Assembly (NCBI GenBank): GCA_050730655.1
Contig: JBOHNL010000013.1
Span: 206,305-270,304 of the forward strand
DNA length: 64,000 nt
Reading direction: 5' to 3'
Origin: JAFEBO01 sp050730655
GTDB lineage: Bacteria; Planctomycetota; Phycisphaerae; Phycisphaerales; UBA1924
Shown here piece by piece: positions 51,858-60,787 of this stretch; the stretch's first letter is position 1, and every line of letters begins with the position of its first letter. The translations under genes were made by a program, and so were the position numbers. The notes under the pieces were generated by a model. That model did not search any database and was not told the origin of the DNA. It saw only the letters and a list, made by a program, of their open reading frames with translations.

Positions 51858-54728
51858 GTGCCCGAAGCTCAGCCCCCATCCGACGACAAGGTCACGATCG
51901 ACCCGCCGCCCCCGCCGGGCGCCGTTCCCATTTCGGTACCTTCTGCTCCATCGGGCGGTTCCAACTTCATGGGCGTCGCGCCCAGCACGAATCCAATCCA
52001 CCAGCCCAGCCTCTCTTCCAGCACAACGGATAGTTCGCGATTCGCCGCGGGCACCATCCTCGCCGATCGCTACCGCATCGTCTCGCGCCTCGGCAAGGGT
52101 GGAATGGGCGAGGTCTACCGCGCCGACGATCTCAAACTCGGCACCTCCGTCGCACTGAAGTTCCTTCCCGATTCCTTCATCACCGATCCGGTCAAGCTCG
52201 ATCGCTTCCGTTCTGAAGTCCGCCTCACCCGCGAGATCAGCCACCCCAATGTCTGCCGCGTCTACGACTTTGGCGAGATCGACAATGCGTCGGGTCATCA
52301 CGTGTTCCTCTCTATGGAATACGTCGATGGCGAAGACCTCTCGATCCTCCTCAAGCGAATCGGCCGCCTCCCCGAAGATAAAGCAGTCCAGATCGCACGC
52401 CAGATCTGCGCCGGCCTTCACGCGGCACACGAACTCGGCGTCATCCATCGCGACCTCAAACCCGCCAACATCATGCTCGACGGGCGTGGCAACGCCCGCA
52501 TCATGGATTTCGGTGTTGCTGGTGTTCTCTCTGAACTTGTTGCCAAGGGAGACGTCGCCAGCGGCACGCCCGCGTACATGGCGCCCGAACAGCTTGCGCG
52601 CCAGGGTGTCAGCAAGAAGTCCGACATCTATTCGCTCGGCCTGGTTCTCTACGAACTCTTCACCGGCAAGCCCGCATACCAGGTAGAGTCGATGCAGCAG
52701 CTTCGCGCTTCGCGCGAGAGCGGCACACGCCCCACCAACCCGAGCGACCACGTTCGAGATCTCGACCCCGCGGTCGAAACCGTCATCCTTCGCTGCCTTG
52801 AAGTCGATCCCGCCAGACGCCCCGGCAGCGCAATCGCGGTCTCCGCGGCACTTCCCGGTGGTGATCCGCTTGCCGCGGCACTCGCCGCCGGCGAAACCCC
52901 AAGCCCCGAACTCGTCGCGCTCGCCGGCGTGGAGGGGAGCATTTCCGCCCGCGTCGCGTGGATGCTCGTTGCATTCGTCATGCTGATGATCGCCACACTC
53001 GGCGTTATTCAGGATCGATACGGTATTCACAGCCTCGCGCCCTTTGAATCGCCGACCGACGCCATGGCCGTGCGCGCTCGAGATTTGCTCGTCAAGCTCG
53101 GGGCCAATCCGCCCAAGATGTACGAGGCGTACGGCTACCTCCCGGATTTCAACGCCATCAAGGCGCTCGAAAAACTCGGCGGCATCAAGGGTGTCTCGCA
53201 GCGCTTCCCGCCCACCATTTATTTCTGGCTCCGCGCCGAGCCTCAATTCCGGCGTCCGGTCGAAATCGGGCAGATGTTCGTCGGACCGGATAGCCCCTCG
53301 CGCGAGCTCCCGGGCAGCTGCTTCATCTCGCTTTCGAGTTCCGGCGATCTGATCCGCTTTGAACGTATCGCGCCCGAAATCGGATTCCGATTTCCGCTGA
53401 ACGGCAAACCCGCGATTTCCAACAACAAGATCGCGCACGCCACCCCGGACTGGCAGCCCTTTTTGTCCGCCGCCGGCGTCGATGCCGAAGCGTTCAAGTC
53501 CTTCAAGCCAGTCGAACCGACGGTCGCGCCCAACGTCCCGGCCGATGCACGCTACGCCTGGCGCGGCACATATCCCGGGTTCCCCAATCTCCCCGTTCAA
53601 TATGAGGCCGCATCGCTGGACGGGATTCCCGTTTCGTTCCGAACCAAATCGCTGTGGAGATTGCCCGCCAACCTCGCGGCGAATCCCGGCGAAGTCGATG
53701 CCGATGCCGAAACAGAGCACAGCGATGCTCCAGCCCTGACACCCACCAGCAAGCCCGGCGCACTGGCTTCGACTCCGCCCGCAGGGCGCGCGCCCGCGGC
53801 TCCCGTCAACGCACCGAACCAATGGAACGTCGATGAATGGATCGGCGGCATCGTCAACATCATCCTGCTCTCCGGCATCGTCGGTGCCGCGATCCTCGCC
53901 TGGAAGAACATTCGCGCGGGCAGAGTCGATCGTCGCGGCGCACTCACACTCGGGCTGTTTGTCGGCGCTGTCTGCCTCATCTCGGTCTCGGTCGGGCGGC
54001 ACAACGTCCGAACCATGCTCGATCTTCAGATCATCAGCACTCCGCTCGCGCGTGCGATCTGGCTGGGCGGCCTGACCTGGCTCGTCTACCTCGGCATGGA
54101 ACCGGTCGTCCGCCGCCGCTGGCCGACGCTGCTCATCTCGTGGACGCGCCTGCTCTCCGGGCGCACGCGCGACCCGCTCGTCTGGCGCGACATCCTCTAC
54201 GGCTGCGCGATCGGCTCCATTTTCGGCCCGGTCTTCGCCATATTCCTGGTGATCGATATCAAGCCGATCACCATCACCGAGCCGATCGTTCCGACGATGG
54301 CGTGGTTCACCGGCGCGCCGTTCGCAGTTGCCATCCTCTGCCAGACGATCTGCGGCAATCTCGCAATCCCGCTGCTCGTCACGCTCCTGCTCACCGGCCT
54401 TGATCGCGTCGTGCGCAACGCATGGGTCAGTTACCCATTGACCGCCGTCTTCCTCTGGCTGCTCATCGGCGGACAACAAGCCGACAGCGTTTCCATCGCC
54501 GCGGCACTCTGCGCCGCGACCTGCATCCTGATGCTGCGTCTCTACGGTCAACTCGCCTTCGCCATGACGCTCATGGTCGCGACCATGCTGATCAATTTCC
54601 CGATTACCGTCAACCTAACCGCGTGGTACGCGTGGCTCTCTCTGCTCGCAACCCTGCCGATTCTCGCTCTTGCTGTTGCAGGCGCCATCTTCGCTGGACG
54701 CCACGAAGCTCCGTCCGCTTCCACCTGA
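51858..54728 (+). CDS. Membrane-anchored Ser/Thr protein kinase
   Basis: A 956-residue eukaryotic-like (PknB-type) kinase starting at GTG 51858. A Pro-rich N-terminus leads to the kinase domain (about 70-330): RLGKGGMGEVYRA (glycine loop), VALKF with Lys101, VIHRDLKPANIML (catalytic loop, 195-207), DFG at 217-219 and APE at 242-244. One membrane helix near 370-390 (WMLVAFVMLMIATLGVI) leads to a soluble region of some 250 residues. At least eight further helices follow (ILLSGIVGAAILAWKNI, LTLGLFVGAVCLISVSVG, then TEPIVPTMAWFTGAP and a hydrophobic end). The membrane half resembles no sensor I know. It is 40 bases ahead of the next secreted-protein gene. Confidence 0.92.
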   Translation: MPEAQPPSDDKVTIDPPPPPGAVPISVPSAPSGGSNFMGVAPSTNPIHQPSLSSSTTDSSRFAAGTILADRYRIVSRLGKGGMGEVYRADDLKLGTSVALKFLPDSFITDPVKLDRFRSEVRLTREISHPNVCRVYDFGEIDNASGHHVFLSMEYVDGEDLSILLKRIGRLPEDKAVQIARQICAGLHAAHELGVIHRDLKPANIMLDGRGNARIMDFGVAGVLSELVAKGDVASGTPAYMAPEQLARQGVSKKSDIYSLGLVLYELFTGKPAYQVESMQQLRASRESGTRPTNPSDHVRDLDPAVETVILRCLEVDPARRPGSAIAVSAALPGGDPLAAALAAGETPSPELVALAGVEGSISARVAWMLVAFVMLMIATLGVIQDRYGIHSLAPFESPTDAMAVRARDLLVKLGANPPKMYEAYGYLPDFNAIKALEKLGGIKGVSQRFPPTIYFWLRAEPQFRRPVEIGQMFVGPDSPSRELPGSCFISLSSSGDLIRFERIAPEIGFRFPLNGKPAISNNKIAHATPDWQPFLSAAGVDAEAFKSFKPVEPTVAPNVPADARYAWRGTYPGFPNLPVQYEAASLDGIPVSFRTKSLWRLPANLAANPGEVDADAETEHSDAPALTPTSKPGALASTPPAGRAPAAPVNAPNQWNVDEWIGGIVNIILLSGIVGAAILAWKNIRAGRVDRRGALTLGLFVGAVCLISVSVGRHNVRTMLDLQIISTPLARAIWLGGLTWLVYLGMEPVVRRRWPTLLISWTRLLSGRTRDPLVWRDILYGCAIGSIFGPVFAIFLVIDIKPITITEPIVPTMAWFTGAPFAVAILCQTICGNLAIPLLVTLLLTGLDRVVRNAWVSYPLTAVFLWLLIGGQQADSVSIAAALCAATCILMLRLYGQLAFAMTLMVATMLINFPITVNLTAWYAWLSLLATLPILALAVAGAIFAGRHEAPSAST

Positions 54729-54768
54729 CATCATGCAACATCTGCTATTCTCTCGGCGCGGAGGAATC

Positions 54769-56169
54769 ATGACTCTGCTGCGCATCGCGTTCCTGACTCT
54801 CTGTTTCTTTACTTCGTTGTCGTGTTTCGCGGAAGACCCGCCAGCACGGGCCGACCTGCACGGCGTGATCGTCGACGAATCCGGCAAGCCGGTCTCCGGC
54901 GTAACCGTGTACGTCTGGACCGCCGCCGTCAAAACCGGCTACAGCTCGTTCTGTCCATCCTGCTACCCCGACTGCGGCAAGCGCGCGGAGACGAACGACA
55001 AAGGCGAGTTTGAAATCAAATCGCTCGACAACACGCTGAAATTTGAACTCATGGTCGCCAAAGGTGGCTTCGCTCCTACGACGAAGAACAAGGTTGATGC
55101 CTCAAGCCCGACACCAGTCCAAATCGCGCTTAAGCCGCGCCCTCCCTTGCCACCCGATCCCGATCAAACGATCTCCGGCCGCATTATCGACAACGTCGGC
55201 AAACCTATACACAACGCGATGGTCTCCGCCGACATGGTCTACTGGAGAGTCCCGCAAAACAACTCCGGAGGCGCCGGTGGGAATGTCGAAGGACTCGACA
55301 AATTTGCAATCTCCGACGAGAAAGGCCTCTTCACGCTCGCGTGTACACAGGCCGCAGTTGCAAAGTGGAACCTCGATGTCGGCGCGCGAAGCTTTGCGTC
55401 TCGCCACGTTCCGGGTGTTGTTCGCACAGATCAACCTCAGGAGTTCAAACTGGGTACCGGCGGAATCGTCCGCGGAAGACTTTTGCAGGACGGCAAACCC
55501 GTTCCCAACGCGCAGATGGTTCTGTCGCACAGCACGCGCACGTGGGGTTACACCCTCGGCTACGAGCGTATTGGCACCAACGCCGATGGGTACTTCATTT
55601 TCACGAACATCGAGATTGGCGATTTTCCTCCCGAAGCTGAGGACAAATGGATCGTCGATGAAAGCGGACCGCTCGATAGCTGGTGGCTCTCCGCCACGAT
55701 GAATTCACTCAAGGGCACCGGCGCAACTCCGCCGCAGCGTATTCGAGTTCAAAAACACGGCGACGAAATCGATGTTGGCGACGTCATCGTCCAACCCCCT
55801 CTTCACATCCGCGGCAAAGTCGTCACCGCCGACGGCAAGCCATTGCCGACCGGGTCGCGAATTTCCATCAACTCCGAAGCCGCCTGGGATCCCGCACTGA
55901 TTTCCATCGCCGACGATGGCTCATTCTCGTTCGACGGTCTCTTCCCCGGCGACTGGATTCTCAGTCCAAACGTGAAGGGCTACAACATTTCCCCCAAGAA
56001 CCCCAGCAACATCGGAGCGGGCGTCGGAGGCCGCATCGACGCCAGCGTCGACGACCTAATCATTCTCGTCGATCCCAAAGTCGAGCGCTCGAACACTCAA
56101 TTCGGTCGACCGAACCAGCCGTTCAAGAGCATCGATCCGACCTTGCTGCCCGCTCCGGTGAATCCGTAG
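54769..56169 (+). CDS. Secreted carboxypeptidase-regulatory-like (Ig-like) repeat protein
   Basis: A 466-residue exported protein; the start is ATG 54769 with GGAGG before it, giving the signal LLRIAFLTLCFFTSLSCFAE. At least three beta-sandwich units of carboxypeptidase-regulatory type follow: LHGVIVDESGKPVSGVTVYV, ISGRIIDNVGKPIHNAMVSA and VRGRLLQDGKPVPNAQMVLS, with another beginning IRGKVVTADGKPLPTGSRIS. Each is followed by a FxxxxxxxGDF/W turn. No catalytic domain is visible, so it probably acts as a structural or ligand-binding surface protein. It may be co-transcribed with the kinase (40-base gap). Confidence 0.82.
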   Translation: MTLLRIAFLTLCFFTSLSCFAEDPPARADLHGVIVDESGKPVSGVTVYVWTAAVKTGYSSFCPSCYPDCGKRAETNDKGEFEIKSLDNTLKFELMVAKGGFAPTTKNKVDASSPTPVQIALKPRPPLPPDPDQTISGRIIDNVGKPIHNAMVSADMVYWRVPQNNSGGAGGNVEGLDKFAISDEKGLFTLACTQAAVAKWNLDVGARSFASRHVPGVVRTDQPQEFKLGTGGIVRGRLLQDGKPVPNAQMVLSHSTRTWGYTLGYERIGTNADGYFIFTNIEIGDFPPEAEDKWIVDESGPLDSWWLSATMNSLKGTGATPPQRIRVQKHGDEIDVGDVIVQPPLHIRGKVVTADGKPLPTGSRISINSEAAWDPALISIADDGSFSFDGLFPGDWILSPNVKGYNISPKNPSNIGAGVGGRIDASVDDLIILVDPKVERSNTQFGRPNQPFKSIDPTLLPAPVNP

Positions 56170-56192
56170 CGTTTGCTCCACGGATGAGCGCC

Positions 56193-58296
56193 CTATCGCC
56201 GGTGATACGGCATCGGCGTGAACAATATATCGGCGCCACTCGGAATGGAATTCCAGCCCACCTCATCGCAGAAAACGAAAACCTTGCCGTCGCCTTTGAA
56301 ATCGATCGCGCGGTCGGGCCCGCCTGAAAACAGCAGATAGCCCTGTCGCGCGAGAGCATTTCTCGAAGCCCCATCAAATTCGGGCTCGCCAAACTGATTC
56401 AGATCAAACTTTTCCTGCGGCAGATACCCGAATGACCGCCCGGACTGTGAGTCACGCGTACCCGCTTCGCTATTTGGTCCGCTCAGTTGTTGGAATGACG
56501 GGGAGTGAACCATGTTCGGCGCGAAAGGCCTCTATCCGCAGCAGGAGTTCGAACGCCCTTCTGTTGAGAATCGCGTGATCGTTAGCTCCCATGATTTGCG
56601 TGAAACCGATCAGGAACGCATCAACCAGCGGATATTCGTTTGCGTTCGCGGTCGCCGCCGCACGTTCCCAACATTCCTGCTTCACGTGTGCAGCGGCTTC
56701 ATTGAAACACGCATCTGAAGCGTCCCGGTTGTCGGAATAGCTCTTCAGGCCCGGATGCAACGTCGGCACGATGGAAGACGCGTTGCCCGCAAGTTTGGCG
56801 CTGAACGCGGCGTTTCCGATGTAGGAAGCCACCGCCTGGCTTCTGAGGCCGTAGCGCACGCGTGACGGTTCACTAAATAGCCACGCGATTGTGTCATTCG
56901 TGCTCAGACGATCGCCCGCAATGCCATATGCATAGTCCGCCTCTGAACGCTGTCTCTGCATCATCTCCAGCAGCTTGCCCGCCAACGGCGCTGGCGCTCC
57001 CATTGCAAAGTATCGGCGGCACTGCGCAAATGTCACATCCTGTATCGCATCGGCCACCAACTGCCAAATCACCGTCGGTCCCGATCGTGCGAGGCGGACC
57101 AGCGCGAGGTTCGCCTCCGTTGCCCGCAGAAATTCTTCGTCGTCACCCGAGAGCTGGGCCAAATACATCCGCGCGGTATTTATCCGCAGAATTGCGCGGC
57201 ACTTTCCGAGCATCGGCGCCATGAGATCTGAGAGCGGACGCGTCCAATCAACGGGAAGATGAGGAACCGTTCGGCGCATCGTCGCCATTTCCGCCATTTC
57301 AAGAAATACGCCATCGCGTCGCAACTGCTCCATCAGATCCAGCGCGAGTTCCCGTGACTTCATATCTTCGCGATATCTCGCTTGAAGATTCTGGTACGCG
57401 ACCGGGTCGCCCAGATCGACGGGCGGCGAGGGCGGGTGGTAGATGAGATCCGGCAGCGGAACGGCACCGGTGGGATTGCGATCTGGATCGCGCTGCATCA
57501 GCACTCGGTATGCCACATCGTGTTTCGCCTCGATTGATTCAAAGACCGTCCACGCATCCGGATCGGACGCCGAAGAACCCGCGGGCTGAGAAGCCTCTAC
57601 ATGCGCTTCCCACTCCGCACGGAATCGCTGACGATCCGCCCTGGCCTCGGTCGCTTGTTGCATCAGCAGAATTTCGTGGACGCCAAACGCCCCTCCGGGC
57701 AGGACAACGAAGAGGATGGTCGCTGCAATCCCGGCGCGAATCCCCCACTTCCTCCGCGTCGCCGTCCAGAATATCTGGTGGGTGCGCATCGCGTCGGAAC
57801 TCGGCTGAAATCTCGTGTTCCCTTGCGCATCGACAGTCAGTTCCCCCAGTGAGCGATCGACGGTGGTCTTCGCACCACACTCCGGACAGGTCACAACCAG
57901 CTTTTCGTCGACAGGCAGCCCCAGCAACCCGTAGCCGCAGCCCTGGCATCGTCCGCGCGTCGCGAGGATCGAACGGACGCGCCGGCACAAGAGCCAGTCA
58001 CGAGCCGCAAGGAGCAACAGCGGAACGACCGCGAGCAAAATCAACCACGGCGGCAGGAGCGCGAGCATCTCCACCAGGTCTTCGCCGAGCCACGTCTGCC
58101 AAGTCCCCAGCAGCAGACTTCCACCGACCACGACCGCCGCCAGAATGCATCCACCAGTAGCGCCCCACACCACAAACCGCAAGCTCCCCCACCAAAACCC
58201 ACGATTCGCCGCCCGTACAAACCGCGCGCACTGGTCATCGCTGAACCGATCCAGTTCCGGAAAAGCGCGATGGATTTTGCGGCCCGGAATTCGCAT
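56193..58296 (-). pseudogene. Large membrane protein with zinc ribbon, C-terminus frameshifted
   Basis: From ATG 58296, 600 residues encode two N-terminal membrane helices (GGCILAAVVVGGSLLLGTW, LLPPWLILLAVVPLLLLAAR), a zinc ribbon (RCQGCGYGLLGLPVDEK then TCPECG), another helix (GIRAGIAATILFVVLPGGAF) and a long helical region. The frame stops at 56470 after IEAFRAEHGSLPVIP. The expected continuation (QLSGPNSEAGTRDSQSGRSF then GYLPQEKF...YLLFSGGPDRAID) appears in another frame ending at 56193. The AFRAEHGSLP...SGGPD layout is common in planctomycete membrane proteins, so the two pieces belong together. The shift lies near 56480-56495. Either a recent break or a sequence error. Confidence 0.7.
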
Positions 58297-58491
58297 GCAG
58301 TCACCGTACCGAATTTCGCCCTCCTTGAGTTCGGCAGGCGCGAATCGCCGGTTCCCGCTGTTCCGGTCGCCTTCTGCTCTCTCTCACGGTTTTTCATTCC
58401 GAATTCCGCATTCCCAACTCCGAATTCTCCGTTCCCAGTTCCGCGCGCTGACTTCCGCGCTCTTGTCCCGCTTTCCTACTATCCCCCCGCA

Positions 58492-60582
58492 ATGGCCGAT
58501 CAGACCCCTTCCGGGGCCCACAACCCCGCCCACATCCGTAATTTCTCGATCATCGCTCACATCGATCACGGGAAGTCCACCCTCGCCGACCGCCTGCTTC
58601 AGGCCACGAACGCTGTTTCTGCGCGCGAGGCTCGCGAGCAGATTCTCGACTCGATGGACATCGAACGCGAACGCGGCATCACGATCAAGGCTTCGGCCGT
58701 AACGGTGTATCACCGGCACAAGGCGGGTCAGAAGGCCGACGAACTCGAGACCGAATACGAATCGCCGATCGATGACTCCGGGGCATCCGGCGGCTCGGTC
58801 GCGAGCAATCAGGCGGAGGCCGCGGCCCCGTCGCATAAGACCAAGAAGGGTGAGTCGGCAGAATCGCACGGCGACCTCTTCATGCTCAACTTCATCGATA
58901 CCCCCGGCCACGTCGACTTCAACTACGAAGTCGCCCGCGCCTTGAAAGCCTGCGACGGCGCCATCCTCGTCGTCGACAGCACCCAAGGCGTCCAAGCCCA
59001 AACCCTCGTCAACGCCTATCTCGCCGTCAACGAAAATCTCGTCATCGTCCCCGTCATCAACAAGATCGATCTCCCCTCCGCCCGCCCCAACGAAGTCGCC
59101 GAAGAAATCGAGCAGACCCTCGGCTTCAACGCCGCCGACGCCATCTTCGTCTCCGCCAAAACCGGCCAGGGCCTTCCCGAACTCCTCGCCGCCATCTGCG
59201 AAAAGTTCCCCGCCCCGCGCAAGCCGGTGATGAAACAACTCCGCGCCCTCATCTTCGATGCCGTCTACGACGACTATCGAGGCGTCATCGTCTACGCCCG
59301 TATCTTCGACGGGGAACTCAAAGTCGGCGACAAGATCCGCATGATGGGCATCGAGCGCTCCTTCCTCGTCACCGAAATCGGCAAGATGAATCCCAAGCCC
59401 TACCGCCTCCCCGGCGGCAAGGTCGGCCCCGGCGAAACCTGCTACATCGTCGCCGCCATCCGCACGCTCAAAGACGTCCGCATCGGCGACACCATCACCC
59501 TCGAAGTCGATCCCGCGGCAGAAGCTCTCCCCGGTTATCAACCCCCGCGCCAGATGGTCTTCTGCGACTTCTACCCCGCCACCACCGACGACGGCAAAGG
59601 CACCGACTTCGAAGAACTCCGCGAAGCCGTCGAGAAACTCAGCCTCAACGACTCATCCTTCACCTTCGCCCCCGTCCACTCAGAGGCCCTCGGCTTCGGC
59701 TTCCGCTGCGGCTTCCTCGGCCTGCTCCACATGGACATCATCCAGGAGCGCCTCGAGCGCGAGGGCGGCGTCCAGATCATCCAGACCGCCCCCACCGTTT
59801 CCTATCACGTCCTCGTCCGCGGCACCGACACCATCACCGGCGCCAACGGCCAGTCTCTCAAGCCCGTCGATCCCGCTTCCCCCTTCATCCAAGGCATGAA
59901 CGAGCGCGGCATCCCCGCCGGCATGCAGCTCCTCGAAGTCCACAACCCCGCCGATCTCCCCAGCCTCAACGTCGTCGAAGAAATCCGCGAGCCCCTCTGC
60001 CGCGTTGACATCCTCGTCCCCAAGGAATTCATCGGCGACATCATGAAGCTCTGCCTCGACCGCCGCGGCATCTACAAAAACCAGTCCTTCGTTTCCAACA
60101 GCCGCGAGCTCCTCCAGTTCGAAGTCCCCCTCGCCGAAATCATCTACGACTTCTTCGACAAGATGAAAGGCCTCACCAGCGGCTACGGCACCATGGATTA
60201 CGAAGTCATCGGCTACCGCGCCGACGACCTCAACAAGATGGACATCCTCATCAACGGCGACGCCGTCGAAGCCCTCGCCATCATCGTCCACCGCCAAAAG
60301 GCCGAAGGCCGCGGCCGCCACCTCATCTCCCGCCTCAAAGAGCAGATCCCCCGCCACCAGTTCGAAATCCCTATCCAGGCCGCCATCGGCTCCCGCATCA
60401 TCGCCCGCGAAACCATCAAAGCCTTCCGCAAAAACGTCCTCGCCAAGTGCTACGGCGGCGACGTCAGCCGCAAGCGCAAGCTGCTCGAAAAGCAGAAGGA
60501 AGGCAAGAAGCGGATGAAGAGCGTCGGCAGCGTGACAATCCCGCAGGAAGCATTTATGGCCGTCCTTGATCAAGGGGACTGA
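58492..60582 (+). CDS. lepA: Elongation factor 4 (LepA)
   Basis: Ribosome-associated translational GTPase, 696 residues. IRNFSIIAHIDHGKSTLADR (G1), RERGITIKAS (switch I, about 60-68), FIDTPGHVDFNYEVARAL (G3, 134-151), VPVINKIDLPSA (G4) and SAKTGQGLPELL (G5) are all present. SALGFGFRCGFLGLLHMDII-type and CYGGDVSRKRKLLEKQKEGK segments define the C-terminal family part. About 48 residues are inserted between switch I and G3 (residues about 77-127, Ser/Ala/Glu-rich). Another insertion, around VRGTDTITGANGQSLKPVDP, makes it about 100 longer than E. coli LepA (599). The ATG at 58492 fits the family start; an open frame to 58270 is rejected. Confidence 0.95.
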   Translation: MADQTPSGAHNPAHIRNFSIIAHIDHGKSTLADRLLQATNAVSAREAREQILDSMDIERERGITIKASAVTVYHRHKAGQKADELETEYESPIDDSGASGGSVASNQAEAAAPSHKTKKGESAESHGDLFMLNFIDTPGHVDFNYEVARALKACDGAILVVDSTQGVQAQTLVNAYLAVNENLVIVPVINKIDLPSARPNEVAEEIEQTLGFNAADAIFVSAKTGQGLPELLAAICEKFPAPRKPVMKQLRALIFDAVYDDYRGVIVYARIFDGELKVGDKIRMMGIERSFLVTEIGKMNPKPYRLPGGKVGPGETCYIVAAIRTLKDVRIGDTITLEVDPAAEALPGYQPPRQMVFCDFYPATTDDGKGTDFEELREAVEKLSLNDSSFTFAPVHSEALGFGFRCGFLGLLHMDIIQERLEREGGVQIIQTAPTVSYHVLVRGTDTITGANGQSLKPVDPASPFIQGMNERGIPAGMQLLEVHNPADLPSLNVVEEIREPLCRVDILVPKEFIGDIMKLCLDRRGIYKNQSFVSNSRELLQFEVPLAEIIYDFFDKMKGLTSGYGTMDYEVIGYRADDLNKMDILINGDAVEALAIIVHRQKAEGRGRHLISRLKEQIPRHQFEIPIQAAIGSRIIARETIKAFRKNVLAKCYGGDVSRKRKLLEKQKEGKKRMKSVGSVTIPQEAFMAVLDQGD

Positions 60583-60679
60583 GTGCTTTTATTTGGCGCT
60601 TTGGCCATTTCGAGATTTTGCGCTTTGAACCGGGCGGTGCTCGATCAAGGCGACTAAGTGTCCTGATTTGGCGCATTTG
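60562..60679 (+). repeat. Partial duplication of the lepA 3' end
   Basis: The end of lepA and its downstream bases (60562-60603) reappear with a 75-base offset at 60637-60679. GATCAAGG and ATTTGGCGC align perfectly, with several mismatches in between, including a TAA-like in place of TGA. The second copy is noncoding. It marks the edge of the AT-richer island. Confidence 0.7.
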
Positions 60680-60787
60680 TAATTTGGGCACTTGCTGCTT
60701 CAATTTGATCTACGTTAAATCCGAAGAATTGATCGCCAGCAAATAATTGGATCGGTCGAGTACTTCGTGTTGATCAACAGCTGCAGC

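Noticed and set aside
50511..54551. A 1,346-codon open frame on the minus strand opposite the kinase and fibro-slime genes
   Set aside because: Its translation is rich in Arg, Asp and Gly with no domain; it is the antisense shadow of two well-supported + strand genes in GC-rich DNA.
58384..59541. A 385-codon minus-strand frame rich in Gly, Asp, Val and Ala inside lepA
   Set aside because: Typical antisense shadow produced by the third-position GC bias of lepA.
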